Shown: piece by piece, positions 48,729 through 61,722 of the stretch
How the letters are laid out: the number at the start of each line of letters is the position of its first letter
Numbering within the stretch: the first letter of the stretch is position 1
NCBI RefSeq assembly: GCF_032062135.1
Contig: NC_092859.1
Coordinates: 91,496,409 to 91,560,408 of the forward strand
Direction of reading: 5' to 3'
DNA length: 64,000 bases
DNA from: Pyxicephalus adspersus
Taxonomy: Eukaryota; Chordata; Amphibia; Anura; Pyxicephalidae
Made by a program: the position numbers and the translations under genes
The notes under the pieces: model-generated
Databases searched by the model: none
Seen by the model: the letters and a program-made list of their open reading frames with translations, nothing else
Told to the model about the DNA's origin: nothing

Positions 48729-50124
48729 CCTTATTTTCCTCAGCTGACCAATCATCTACACTTCAATGAAGAGGTGCCAGACTCCAAACAAGATGGTTAT
48801 CTATTTAGGGGTCACTTACTGTAGTGAGCGTTTTGGCAATACTATGTGGTCAGAGGTAAGAATGTCAATGTTTATGATGTCAGTGAGGTAGCTCATGGTT
48901 TAGAGCAAATTATAATTTGTGACAGAAAATTAGGAAAATGTTAAGCAAAATGTGCAGCTGAGCCTAAAAAGCATGAAGAAACGTTATAATGTTTAGGCTC
49001 TGTATTAGGGCACCCTGTGTAGTTGAGAAAACAAAGAAGGTCATGTAAAAGGATTATGAAGATGAGTATGAAAAGAATACTTATTCTGTATACACAACAA
49101 GTATTGAAAGTTTTTTCCCTAATACTTTTGGCACTTTTGATGCCAGGGTGATACCCAACTTCAGGGTAAAAATAACCTTGTAGTGTAGGAGGAGCCCGAT
49201 TACTACTGATTAATGCTCATATTTCCATTATGTCCATATTTGTAAAAAATAACTTATCCCTTGCTACCGTAGGCTACTCCTTTCAAGTGACTGGGCCCCT
49301 ACAGCTTACAGCTTCTTCTTTAAGGTTTATAGTGCTATGATTGCTGACCTAATGTCACTATCAACAAAAAAGGACTATTAGTCCTGTAATGTTTAAAAGA
49401 ACCCAAGGTATTTGAGAGTAGAGGTGGACGTCAGCTGCTCTTTCTACAGGTACTCTACGCAAAAACAAACATTTATTGGAATTTTTACACATTGGACACC
49501 GCAAGGATATTTTTAAAATTCTTTTATGGAATTTTTAATTGCTAAGTCTAAGAAAACAAGTACTAATTTGGGAAATATAAATGAATAATAAATTATCAAT
49601 ACATTTGCAGTTTACAAAAATGTTTAATATAAAGTAACACAGGTGCTGATCTGTGACTATAAACCAGCTACTAACATATTTGAATAATGTGGGATATGGT
49701 ACAACATTTTGAAAACTAACCTATGTGTGTACATGTTTGAACACGACAAGCCTTTTAGTTGCTAAAGTAAGAAAAGTGGATACCTTGTTATTAAATATGT
49801 TTATCCCACCAAGGTGTTTGATCCTATACGTTCCTCATATTTGTCCTGGTGACCATCTTAATTGGGACAGATAATGATAAGAAATCATTTTTTAACCAAA
49901 TCCGAAAAAAAATGAAAACCCTTACAACAATTTTAAATGACTAGGATGTGATTCCACCTCACTTTGTTGTTATTTCCTATAACGTTTTGTTTGCTGGACA
50001 GGAAGTTCTAACAATTTTTTCAAGTGTGACAAAGACAGCCTTAAACCTGTAAATAGATTTAGGCATCTCCTACTCCAGAGCTAAAAGAAATAGCTCTGAC
50101 GTTAGATACACTTTGAAATATATC
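48729..50124. other. No recognisable feature
   Basis: AT-rich sequence; nothing recognised. Confidence 0.45.
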
Positions 50125-50405
50125 AAAAGCTAAAACTTTGTTTTTCAGTTTTGGCTTGATCTGGGAAGGATTAAAACTGCTGCCATCTGGGTCTCATTAG
50201 AAAGATTTCTCTTCATTTCTTACCCTGTAGACTCAATGGGAAGTGAGAGGACATGTTTCCAAAGTAAGGAATATGACCTCTTAAACAGTTCACAAAACTA
50301 GTATCCCTGTCCGAAAATGTTATCTCTGTTTCTGTTCTAGTGGCAACTCAAAATTACACTCAACTTTCATCCCTGGTAACTTCTAAAGAGAGGAAAGCAT
50401 CCTAT
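50125..50405. repeat. Probable dispersed ranid repeat
   Basis: TGCCATCTGGGTCTCATTAG, then TTCATTTCTTACCCTGTAGA and GGGAAGTGAGAGGACATGTT, follow an order I remember from ranid repeats and cDNA untranslated regions. No terminal repeats seen. It lies directly beside the solo LTR. Confidence 0.4.
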
Positions 50406-50418
50406 ATAGGACACAAAC

Positions 50419-51141
50419 TGTAATGCGCCTGGGCACACAAACCACAACCAACTCCAGATATCCTTGAATCAGGCTTTATTCAGTGTCATAAAGCACAGTA
50501 AGGGTTAAGTCCAAAAAAGCAAGGTACAAATGGGTAAGGCAAAGACAGGTCAAGAACAATCCGAGGTCAGGGCTGGCAGCAGGCAGAATGGTCAGTAACA
50601 ATCCGAGGTCAGGGCAGGCAGAGTTCAAGCAGAGTCAACTTCAGACCAGGTCACTAAGGAGATGACAAAAGCAGGTAAACTTAACCAACACAATGACACA
50701 CCCAAGCGCACTGAGTTCACAGAGGCTTATAGCGGGCAATGGTGTACAGGACAGGCTCTCCTTAAATGGCCAGAGTGACCAATGGCCTTGTGCCACCTGG
50801 CGCCGTCTGATAGGAGACTAACAGAATCCAACAGAATTCAAACTAACTGTGTCCCGCCCCGGGGCGAGGCAGCCGAGTGCCACGCCCTCGGGGGGTACAA
50901 GAGGAATGCACCTCTGCACGCGCACCTCTTCCCACAGCACCCCTAGGACGTGCACTACTTTGCACATGCAAAGGAGTGCTGAGAGCAGGATATGCAGTAA
51001 CCACATCTGAAGGGATGCAAGGGATGCTGCCTGGCTGAACAGTAGTTTGGCCAGGACGGATCCCTCCGCCTGCAGAGAGAGACAAGCTGCGAGTAGAGCA
51101 GCAGCCTCGGCCATGCTCGCAGGACGGGTAAGTCCCTTACA
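50419..51141 (-). mobile_element. Solo LTR, 723 bp, 5-bp target duplication
   Basis: Perfect CAAAC lies at both sides (50414-50418 and 51142-51146). On the minus strand the element begins TGTAAGGGACTTACCC and ends GGCGCATTACA, giving TG...CA termini inside a 5-bp inverted repeat TGTAA/TTACA. A TATA-like CTATAA lies at about 50726-50732 and an AATAAA polyadenylation signal at 50475-50480, in correct order for U3-R-U5. Two direct copies of AATCCGAGGTCAGGGC (plus strand, about 50559 and 50600) lie in the transcribed part. No internal retroelement sequence adjoins, so this is the recombination product of a full element. Ty3/gypsy or endogenous retrovirus cannot be decided. GC-rich open frames here (for example 50818-51144 minus) are LTR sequence. 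Confidence 0.9.
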
Positions 51142-51146
51142 CAAAC

Positions 51147-53791
51147 AGCAATAAAAAAACTATCCCTTACCACTCCAAATCTGAAAAAAGGGAGATTTCT
51201 TTAGATATATTTTACCCCACGTATCGTAGTTGTGCACATTTACCGGATGACTTTGTAGATTTTTAGTTATTGTCTTTGCTACAATCATTTATTTTCCAAA
51301 ATAACAAATGATTTTAAAGTTAGGGCAGAACAAAACATCAGAAGGCTATTTGGCAAGATGTATGCCCATTGTCATCATCAAAAGATTTTTATGTATGGAG
51401 AGGGCGTCTTAACCACTCAATGCAAAATCTTTGGTCTGTTAGTTCTATCGTGACTGGCACTGGCAACAGGATTGCTTGTATGACATGAGTCTAAGGGCAA
51501 GTGCTGTATTGATGCAGTTATTAGCTTTACTTCATCCCTGGGCTTCCTGGTGGATAGTCAAAACTTGATAATTAAAACTTGAAAACTATAGCCAAACTTC
51601 ATAATTATAGGAGAGGAACTTTTTGAGCTTTAGTAGTATTTTCTGTGTGATTGGATCAGTCAGTCGAGTTTTCAACCGCTTTAGGTATTGATGACTACAT
51701 AACATTATCATTATATGTGATATATAGGCGAGGGAAGTGCTTTTCTCAGGTTTTTTATTTGAGTATGTGTCAATCCACAAATGAGGATTATAATATGAAT
51801 ATCCCACTGCCTGATGCAACATTCTGCTCTTAGTTTAACATTCATTTCAGTTTTTCTACTCTAAAACTAGACAGAAAAGATAATAACAACCATCTTTGCT
51901 TCTTGTTAATACTGATGTGTAATAGCTATAAGGTAAAGTCAGGTGGAGTCAGCACATCTCTATTGTAACACCCATTGCAACAGTATTTCACAATTGTTTC
52001 AGAAATCATGCACAAAATGTATACACATCGCTGGCCTAAATATGAACAGCGGAAGACTGAACCAAAGTTTATGTATTGTATGTGGCTTTAGTCCAAATCA
52101 CACTGCATAACTTAAGACATTAGTCTGAGATACACTTCCTAACTCCTTACAGCCCTTGTGTTAGTGGATTATATACCACATGTTATGACTAGTTTGCCAA
52201 ATATTCCTTAACCTCCACAAACCCACTTACTTAGTACCCATGGAGAATCGGCTGGGGGTTCTTACGAGCTACATAGGAGTATTGATGTTGTACAAAATGG
52301 GTCAAGGAAGGTTGCTACTGATAGTTGTGAACTTTTGAGAGCTTCGCATACAATAATGCAACAGTGACAGAGACTACCTGGTAGATTTCATTCTTTCAGT
52401 TTTATGTGTTTTAGTAGCTCCAAGCCTATCTATACAGTAGCCAGCATTATTAAAGGCTTGGGTTGGCAAGGATGGTACAATGAATCCAATAAGGAGGCTG
52501 CTCAATGCACATGTTGGCAACTAGAATTTGTGTTCACCATATGGTGTAGTTGTGAGCACCACACACTATAGCACACAACAGCAATAATGGAAATCCCCTG
52601 TAGCCCTGAGGATATATCTATAATAGTCAGAAACTGGTGATGTTGGAAATCTGCTTTAAATTTTGTTTTGTGTCAGGTCGTAGACTCAACTAGATAAACC
52701 TAATATTGATAAATTACTGTACTTTGATATTTTCACATCTCTGTAAGTAATTACCTAGTCCTGATACTCAACTAAATAAAACTGATTCCAGATATGCTGA
52801 CAAAGGGCACCTTATGAGTCATTATTTTCTAAATGCTTTATGTATTTGTCCACACCTGTTGATATAAGAACAGCATTAATTAAGATTATTAAAGATAAAA
52901 TACATCTAAGAGCTCTTTTCGCAGAACAAGGCAGGTATATTGCCACATCTAACACATGCGTTATTATCAAATTCTAGGGTATTATGTCACAGTTTAGCAA
53001 ATTATATGATTGTATTTATGGACAAGGCTTAATGATAGTGGGCATCGGACATGCATGCTTTAGTAAAGCACGTAGCACATACATTTCTTTATCTGAAAAG
53101 TAATAAGAGAACCAAAAAACTAATGAACCAGCGTCTTTCCTTTCCTGTTATTTGTGTGTCCAATGCTCCTGACACTCAAAGCTATCCACTGGCATATAAT
53201 CCAACACTATTGCTTCTTTTCTTACTGTGTCTGCTGTGTAATTGTATTACTATGGATTTTCTGTCATTGGCTCAGGAAAAGATTGCCAATGACTGTAAAG
53301 GGTTCATGTCAAAAGCTGCATTTTCCATTCCAATGCTGCCTTTGAATTGAAAGTACAGTGTTTGACAAGAATACGCTGCGTTTGATCTTTTGTGCCTGCA
53401 GTTAAAATGCACCTTAATATCCAAATCAAAAAACATAATATATTGTAGCCTACCACTTACTTAATCGTTCTTGAATGTTGTTGCTGCATCACTTTTCTTT
53501 TTTATGCATTTTTAATTTTTTTATCTGGTAATCCTTCAAAAAACACACTACTTTCCTACTTTCCCTAGGATGACAACGCTTGCTTACTGTTCTATATCTA
53601 GGGTGGGGCAAAATTGTCACACTAGCCTGTTCTCCTGGTTTAAACAACAAAAAGTCCCCCCTCTCCTCATCTCCATTACATTAGAGGAATGAGGGATTTG
53701 TAGGTCACAGCTGACAAAGCTGATAAAAACATTGGTTTGTAAGCCCCTTTAAACAACAGTTAGTGATGTGACAATGGACTTTGTAAACTTA
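51147..53791. other. No recognisable feature (2.6 kb)
   Basis: AT-rich sequence. Two overlapping plus-strand frames at 53051-53350 show no recognised motif. Confidence 0.45.
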
Positions 53792-54200
53792 GGCAACGTA
53801 CACACGTGCAATAATTATCGTTGGAAACGAACGGCTAACGACTGATCGTCCGATAATTGCTAACAAAAAAAGTGCACAACGACTGGCCAACGATGACGAT
53901 GAATAAGGAATGTTGCTGGAAACGAACGACTGTCCCGGTGGATCTGCTTAGGCAACGATCTTCGCTATCTATTGTGTGTAGGGTTGTTCAGTGATCGTGG
54001 ATTGTTCCGTGATACACTTTCTCCTGTACACGTCACTTCCTGCATCGTTCAAATGATGGTATCTAGTGTGTCTACATTATTGGTGGATATATTTGAACGA
54101 TCATATCGTTTCAGCATGTGAGCATGTGCAGAATTGTGCACAATATGATCGTTCAAAATAATGGTGAATAATTGCTGATCGGTTGTTAATCTTTTCCGCT
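53792..54200 (+). mobile_element. Family 1/2-related element, right end not found
   Basis: TTA at 53789-53791 is followed by GGCAACGTACACACGTGCAA, the family 1 terminus. The interior is family 2-like, with many ACGAACG / CGATCGTTC motifs and no family 1 blocks. A hairpin with arms TTTGAACGATCATAT and its complement lies at about 54090-54155. The right terminus is missing or diverged, so the end coordinate is approximate. Confidence 0.6.
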
Positions 54201-55424
54201 TCCTCAAGGGATTGTAGGGAAACCAGTACATATGTGGCTCGATCACCAGATGGGTCCTGTAAAAACCCAGGCAGTTGGGGAGGGATAGAATTGTAAAAGG
54301 TTCCACATAAACCTCAAAAATAACGTACTGGACTTCGGGTAGAGAGTTCTGGAGGTAATTGAACAGAGCCTAAGTCAAAATCGTAGTCAGAATAGGTGAT
54401 ACTAATAGACTGATGATATTGTAGGGTTATTGTTTGAGATTAGAACTTTGAAATTGTCTGTAAATTTGCAAAATAGGAAGATGTCTGTGGATATGAACCA
54501 TGACTTTAGGTTGGTGGAAAGACTAGAGACAAATGATAATACTCCTATCTTCTAGGATATCTTGATGTGTGAATAATAAAGGGACGTATGTGAAGGTATT
54601 GAGATTTCAATTGTTTGGGAAATGCAATTTCTAAGAAGATCAACACAATTTTTTTGGACTTGCACAAATGTTCTTAGCCTCAAAAAATAAAAGTAATGTA
54701 TTTTTTCCTTAGTTTTAGATATCTTTTTAAAATAAAGTACATTTGCATCGGAAGAAACACAGCACAATGTTATGTAAGTCACAGGAGGCTTAAGTAAACA
54801 CAGCCTCTGATCTGGAATTTCGCTGACTTACGTTTGATGTGTGTTTAAAAGAGGAATCAGGGGAGGCAAAAATGTAAACTGATTAAACTTCAGCTTAAAA
54901 AGCAGAATTTACCCTGCTGCCAGTGCCCAAGATTAACTATAATAATTTACTGTGCACAGCATATTTACATGGTATGGCAGAATTACCTCCCCTAGTACCC
55001 ACATCTAGCGCTGCCATGGTACAATGTCCTCCATTGCCACAGTTGACTTCTTACCCAGTCTTCTTCCAGGTTCTGAGTTTTCAGCCATTCTTATTAGCTA
55101 GGCATGGGAGCTACTTCATCCCGGAATTATTCTGAGATTATATACTGATCTACACATTTGTGAAAATATTTGAAAAACTATAAAAAAGACACGTGTCAGC
55201 ACCTTGTGTGTTAAAATGGCAAGCTTTTAGCCATAGGTGATAGCTTGATGTAGGGTTGTAGGCTTTAAAGAGACTCTGACTTCGTCCTGAATTAGCAAAG
55301 GGAAAGAGTTTTTTTTTTTAAACATGTCAGTAAAGAGATATAGCATCTTGGTCCCATACATTGGACAGTCCTGTAACTACTTCGTTTTTGGATACAATAA
55401 CGACACCATTTATTTATGTTGTTG
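54201..55424. other. No recognisable feature
   Basis: Nothing recognised. Confidence 0.45.
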
Positions 55425-55620
55425 AAAACAATATTTTGTGATCCTTTTCAGTGACAGTTGAACAAACTATAGAGAGGGAAGAGGGGAGGACAAGCAGCAG
55501 GCAACTCACTATGTCCTCTTCTAGTGACGGCAGTCATTCTCTGTCAATTGCCTAGTTGGAGGATAGCTTAATGAAATCAGTACACCACTGTACACATGTT
55601 AGATCTTCATCTTAACTGTT
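55425..55620 (+). mobile_element. Decayed family 1 MITE
   Basis: GTTGAAAACAATATTTTGTG followed by ATCCTTTTCAGTGACA recalls the subterminal hairpin. GAGGGAAGAGGGGAGGACAA and a GTACACATGTTAGAT-like stretch recall the middle and the right part. Both termini are lost. This is the oldest-looking copy. Confidence 0.45.
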
Positions 55621-57141
55621 CACCTTAGGCAACAATTATCACCCCCAAAAGCCTTTAAAATTATGACTTGGAAAAATTGTAAACTCAATATGCATAAATT
55701 GCTAATAAAGCCACCTAGAGATATAAAGAACCAGCAGGGGATTCAATATTCCACCAGTGACAAACCTTATTGTATGACAATAATTTCACCAAATTATTTT
55801 ATATTTTTCTTTTTTAGAATAATACAATGTTTGGAGTAAAAAGATTGACACGTGATTATAAAATATTTAATCACAGGGGGAATATGGTATGGTGAGTCAT
55901 TCACTAACCTAGGTCTCATGGGACTCCAGGAGTGAGATCTCACCCAACGTATGTCTTTCCCATTCACCTTTAAATATTAATAATAATATAAAATGCATTT
56001 AAATCCATCAGGAAGCATGAAATCAATTCATAATGCCAGAGCAGGGGTGTGGATTTGGGAACTCAGGTGCAGAGATCTCACTTACAAAGTATGTACATTG
56101 ACCGACCTAAACTGAAAATGGAAGATTTCTTTACATAATGCCCAACAGGGAAAACTTCGTTTTTGGTCCACTGTTAATAATAATAAATAGTATCACTTCT
56201 AAATGAAAGTATTTGCTTTTATGGTATATTATTCCATTCCTAGAAGGTAACATAAAAATGAAAGAAACTCAGTAGACATTCTATGATTTGAAAAGCTAAT
56301 AATATACAGGAAGTTTACAATCACTCATACTGTATGCGAGAAGCATGCATATTACGCCTTACGCCACATGTGTTTCCAATCTAAATACCGACACAAAAAT
56401 GCCTCTTCAATCTTACCCTAACTTTCCAGTGCAGTTCATATTTAAAAATTGGGAGGGTATATCCTGATTGTTAACAGCAAAAACACATCTCACAGCTTGC
56501 AGTCAATGACTAAATGCTGTTAAAACAGAAAAGTTATTTGCTTTCAATTTTGGTTTTTCATTTTCAGGCCTCTTTGATCGTGACCAGAGTTTATGTGTAT
56601 GAATCTCTGTAGACTGCTCTGCTTTGCCCTTTCTGACTCTCTGTCATATTTATCTCTGCAGCTTTGTTCTTTCCATGTAACCTGAAAATTCCACGATGCT
56701 TCTCAATCAAAAGTCATATGAATCCTGGAGTGAAGATGCATTTGGATACAGAGAAAGGAACAAATGGCTCAGATAAAAAAATAAGCTTTCAGGGCTAGTT
56801 TCAGTAATAATCCAATAATATCACTTATAATACACTACTTAGCTCCTGTGCTGTCCCTTTAAGTGGCTTAAAAAAATTAGCCATGGCTAGTGCTTTCAGT
56901 TCAAAAACAATGACCAGGACTAGGTGTGTCCATGTGCTAATTGACAAGCTGCAGGGTTCTAAATCAGCAATAATGGTCCAAGAAGAACTCTAAAGGAGTA
57001 GTGCATTATTGCCACATATTTACAGGAAGCTTTGTTAGGTGGACTTCACTTGCAGGCTCAGAAGGTATTTGTGCAAGTAAGAGGCAACTGGACCCTATTC
57101 CTGCCCTGAAATATTGTTTTTTTATCTTTGTGGCCTTGAGC
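55621..57141. other. No recognisable feature
   Basis: AT-rich sequence; nothing recognised. Confidence 0.45.
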
Positions 57142-57144
57142 TAA

Positions 57145-57345
57145 GAACACACGTCATAGGATTCCTGCCCGATACAAACAGTTGTGTTCAGCAGTCAGGG
57201 GAGAAAAGCACAGGTTGGTCCCTTTCCTCCCTCTTCTCTCCATAGAACAGATTGGGTGTGGTGTGTACAGCGCTCACTTTATGTCACTGGAAATTATCAC
57301 AAAAGTACGTTTCCAGCAATGAAAATTGCAGGTATGTACGCAGTC
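57145..57345 (-). mobile_element. Family 1 MITE, shortened, TAA flanks
   Basis: Flanked by TAA at 57142-57144 and 57346-57348. The left end is GAACACACG, missing about six terminal bases. The right end in reverse complement is GACTGCGTACATACC then TGCAATTTTC. Reverse orientation, with GTACAGCGCTCACTT and a GGAAAT...ATTTCC-like degraded hairpin toward the right. Its right end was the target of the adjacent hAT-type insertion. Confidence 0.7.
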
Positions 57346-57350
57346 TAAAT

Positions 57351-57714
57351 CAGTGGTCGCCAACCGGTGGTCCACGAGAAGATTTTGGGCGTCCTCGCCT
57401 CTTATCAGTGCACCCCCAAGCGGGGTCAGGCGGAGGACCCCGCCGGGGGCATGCACTGGCCAAAGCCCCGAACCACATCCCCCATGCAAATCCCTGGCTC
57501 AGGGAAGTGGGCGGGCTGTGTTTCTCGACACAACCCGGCCACTCTCCCATTGCAGGCTCAGATCCGCGATGGCAGAGTGGGTGGGGTTATTGCGTTATGA
57601 TGTCACTATGGGGGAGGTTCCTACCCTTTGATTGACAACCCGCTCCCCGCGCATGCACAGTCAGAAGCTGGTAATTTTAGTGGTCCGCGGGACCAAAAAG
57701 GTTGGCGACCGCTG
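57351..57714 (+). mobile_element. hAT-type MITE, intact ends, 8-bp target duplication
   Basis: Ends CAGTGGTCGCCAACCGGTGG and, in reverse complement, CAGCGGTCGCCAACCTTTTT give a 15-bp inverted repeat with one mismatch. Perfect 8-bp duplications GTCTAAAT flank it (57343-57350 and 57715-57722), the hallmark of hAT transposition. 364 bp, GC- and CpG-rich. No transposase is encoded; open frames on both strands arise from GC content. A decayed relative is at 30476-30665. Confidence 0.92.
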
Positions 57715-57722
57715 GTCTAAAT

Positions 57723-59275
57723 CATTATGGAAAACAGAGTGAGACACACCTATCTTCTCAACAAATCTCACTGGTCCTAACAAGATGTTTCCAGCTTTAG
57801 TGCCAACTGCACCACTACCTATAACAGTATTGAATGTTCTTTTTAAGCTTTCTAATTCTGTGATTAGAAATTATTATTATAAATACCCACAGCCATGAAG
57901 ATGCAAATTATCTGAAATGGGTCAAAGAGCGTGTGCAATATTGTATTACATTTATTAGATTGTAGGTCACATTTGGCCAAGAACAGATTTTCATTTGCAG
58001 TGTACCGTGTTAATGAGGAACAATGGTTAGGAACTACATACATGAATAATAGCAATAAACTAAAGTGTTTGGCACGCTTTTTATACATTTAAATAATCTG
58101 ATGTGTTCTTGGCAGTAAGTACTGTTTTGGGATCTTAACTTTATAGGCAACATTAAATGTTTCTTAATTGCTCCCCAAGATTGTTATAGTTCTCAAAGTA
58201 AGAACAAAGCAAGGTAATCAGTTATATCAGAAATAAACACAAGCATGGCCATAACAAAACACATCCTTGCCTACACTGTGAATTAATTACAATGATATTT
58301 TGGATGCAGAATAAGATATGTCACTTTAATTAATTTTCTGTGCCATTCCCATGGGCTCTCCAGACTAGTATTTTAGAACAGAATGTTTGTAGCAAGCATT
58401 TTTTTAAAGGTTTTTAAAACTTGATTTAATTTCATTGTATATTCACATAATTACAGCAGAGACAAGAGTCTTTAATCATAATGGTATTGTCCAAGAGGAA
58501 TAAAAAGAAGGGGATTTCTCAGACAACAAATGCAATGACCATGCTGTCACTTTTGAATAGGCACATGAGAATTATACTCGTTTTTTCAGCTCCTAGTTCA
58601 TTATCTCCGGCTACTTAGATTTTAATTCCAATTTGGATTTAATTGGTAAGATTCTAATTTGGTGGGAAATTATAAGTCTACAATACCATGTAACACATTA
58701 TCTTGATTGTGGCTCATTTTATTTGTAATGTAAACTATGTCCTTTCTCCACAGATAATGAGAAAGAAATTATTATATAATATCCCCTAATTATCTGATGC
58801 ATAATCAATGACATTCATTACATTGGTTTACAGATTACTCCTTTTTTTGTAAACTTGAAAATAAGTATGGGGACATTTTACATTTATTATGTAGACAAAA
58901 CTAGTGAGAAATTATTTAACCACAGCATGTTATTGTGTTTAAAAGTATGTTATTTAGCTGCAGAAATTTGTGTGTTTTATTTCTACAGCACAAAGGATAA
59001 AAAGACAAATTATATGAGTCTGTTAACTTTTGATTTTTTAAGGTATTCTGTAATCCAAATATAAAGAATACCCAGGACTCTTGTATCCTCCTGTGCACTA
59101 AACCGAAATCTCAGTGTTATCAGCCTTCTTGGTTCATATCTGTGAATTACTCAGAACCCTCCCCAACACACATACACCATTATGTAATGATGATGAAAAA
59201 AGGAGATGGTTTTCGGTATTTCTAATAGGAAGAGAAGCCAAGGCTGCTTCTCCGCTGATACAGAACATTTACTTA
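57723..59275. other. No recognisable feature
   Basis: AT-rich sequence; nothing recognised. Confidence 0.45.
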
Positions 59276-59370
59276 GGCTACGTACACACTTCCAATTATT
59301 ATCGTTGGAAAACGAACGACGAACGATCCTGCACGATATCTACGAACGATCGTATAGCAACGATACATGA
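59276..59370 (+). mobile_element. Family 2 MITE, left end only
   Basis: TTA (59273-59275) is followed by GGCTACGTACACACTTCCAA, then TTATTATCGTTGGAAAACG and several ACGAACGATC motifs. Homology stops at about 59370. It shows what probably fills the left side of the gap in the 18320 copy. Confidence 0.7.
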
Positions 59371-61455
59371 AAAAACATGGACTTATTTATCAACAGTCTA
59401 GTAAGCTAAGGTAGAAAGTAAACCTGGCTCACACTTTTTATCCCCAGGGCTGCTCTCCTTCAGGCACAAGCAAAGTGTCAAGTACTAGCAATCAGTTTAA
59501 AGTATATGGCCTGAGGTTAGTAAATTACTACTGACAAGTAACATCAGTAGACCCTTTTTTGTTGCACACATGTTCTAGGAAGCCACTAAGGCATTGTCAA
59601 GTACGTTAATGAATAGTGGAGCAAGAAAGTAAGATATAATGTATATATAATGTATTAAAATGGCATAGGAATGGGATTTATAGCAGACATGATTAATATA
59701 TATTCCTAGATGGCAGCATCACTATTGAAATGAGTTATTGGAAATCTTGTAAGAATACGACTGTGGGGTAAGAATAAAGTGTGCAAGCAAACTAACCAAA
59801 CTGCACAGATTTCAGGAAGGGAGAGCATCACACCCCATTGATGTACCTTTGCTTCTGTACAGTCATTGACCAAGTGGTATTGGTTTAGTGCTTACCTGCA
59901 ATAAAATAAAGTTTCACATTGTCACATGTGACTGAGACTCCCCTTAATAAAGATGTAATGCAGTGTTAAAGAACATTTGGCCAATAACACAGATATTCTT
60001 CTCATACACTTTGCCCATACATTGCTTTTATTCACCTATAAACTAAATTGCTTTTAGAAATTTCCTTGTTCAATTTTGAATTTAGTTGGGCAATAAATAG
60101 GAAAATGGAAATCCACTTTTTTTGGAGGCTGATAAAGTTTGACAGAAGCCGGTTTAAACCCCACAAGTCAGCTGTGTACAAGGTATTTAGGCAATTTTTC
60201 CTTAAATGGGTTTCTAAACTAGAGCAATGTGTTGATGAAATTGGCAAAGCAACTCTGAGCACCCTTGTGGCCTCTTAATACCTTTTTATAAATGTAATAA
60301 CATGTTTAAGCAGTTGATAAGCAAGACATTCTATTACATTCATAGAAAGCAGCTTAACCCTCTAGGGACGATACTTTTTTAGGCTGGTTCTGTGCACTGT
60401 ACATATACACCTTCCAATTCCATCTCTCTGAAACAATAATGGCAGGGTCTTACCACTATAATCTCCCTGCATTTTTGATTTTGTGGGCTTAAACTTCATA
60501 CTCTTTCAGTTTTTGCACTCCAGAGAGCATGTCTCATGCCTAACCCTGAGAGGCAAAAGTAATCTAGCTTTTGCCAACACTGGCTATCTAACCTCAAGGA
60601 GACCCTCTAAGTCATAAAAACCATTTAATCATTTAATGAGCACTAACCCAATCTCCAGAGGGTGCTGACAGGTTGCCGGTGGATTTGCATTGAGGTGCGC
60701 AGCCAGAAATGCTAAATGCACCATTTTTAGGGCATTCTAGTGCATTAAGCAGTCCATTCAAATTAAAGTGCTGCCTTAACGCAACACATGGTAATGGTCA
60801 ACATAAATAACGTGCTGTAATAGCGTATTGTTGTTGGTGTGTTTTTCATCTATTTTAAAGATTATAAACCTGTGTTTAATAAATGTAAACCACCAGACAA
60901 AACAAAATGACAAAAGCAACTTTCGCTCAAGGTTATTTTGATTGATATTATAATGTTCTGTGTCAGCAATGATGAAAGGGTTAGTGCAGATTTCAAACCT
61001 ATTTTTTTTACTATGTGTGTATTGTCCTTATTTGCAAACCACCAAAATATGTATTCAGCAAAACAAATCAAAACAAAAATCAGGTGTAAGTAAAACAGAT
61101 CAAAGCAACAATTTAATAAAAGCCCTTCAAAAAGATCTTGTAGGGTTATTGAAAACTCAAATTGGTTTGTCTGCAGATTAGACAGATCTGCATGAAAATA
61201 TTCAACATAGTAGATTTAGGTCAACTTAGATTTAGGACATATTAGCTGCTTTACTGCTAAATGGGGCTCTGTTAGAGAAGTTTCCCTCACTTTCTAATCA
61301 ACTGTCAATGGCCTCTGTGAGTGCAATGTCCTGGCTATTATGCATAATCCCACTCATCATCAGAGCACCCTGTACAAATACCAGCCCACTGGGCAGAGGG
61401 CCCAGCATGCTGCCCTGCGAATTGAGCTGTAGCACAATGCCCGGGCCATTAAGTG
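59371..61455. other. Mostly unrecognised; possible repeat at 60680-60840
   Basis: At about 60745-60835, CCATTCAAATTAAAGTGCTG, CCTTAACGCAACACATGG and AATAACGTGCTGTAATAGCG resemble a dispersed frog repeat I remember. A plus-strand frame at 60048-60278 has no recognisable domain. Confidence 0.35.
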
Positions 61456-61458
61456 CTA

Positions 61459-61722
61459 TGCCACATACACATGTGCAATAATAGTCGTTGGAAAGGATCT
61501 TTCACGATCCTTTCCAACGACTAGCACTGGACGATGCATGAACAAGTGCTGTACATACAGCACCCTTCTGCTCTATGCAGAGAGGAGGGGGTGAACGACA
61601 GAGCAGCACCCTGCTGCGCGCTCTCCTCCTTCCCTTGCATTAGGATTGTTTGTCGTCCGTGGATCCGCCAGGACGGTCGTTTGGATGATGGACGACTGGC
61701 GCTGTACTCACGCCAGCTAGCT
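61459..61722 (+). mobile_element. Family 1 MITE with perfect subterminal hairpin
   Basis: The left end GCCACATACACATGTGCAAT is slightly diverged. A perfect hairpin (17-bp arms AGTCGTTGGAAAGGATC, 6-base loop) lies at 61483-61522. GGACGATGCATGAACAAGTG, GTGCTGTACATACAGCAC and GGATCCGCCAGGACGGTCGT follow. The copy stops after GGCGCTGTACTCACGCCAG, losing the last 60 or so bases including the right terminus. Confidence 0.8.

Noticed and set aside
50818..51144. 108-codon minus-strand frame starting MCKGL
   Set aside because: It lies in the U3 part of the solo LTR and overlaps other GC-driven frames; no known motif.
57252..57635. 127-codon plus-strand frame and several overlapping frames
   Set aside because: They sit in the CpG-rich hAT-type MITE; the overlap in several frames on both strands shows a composition effect.
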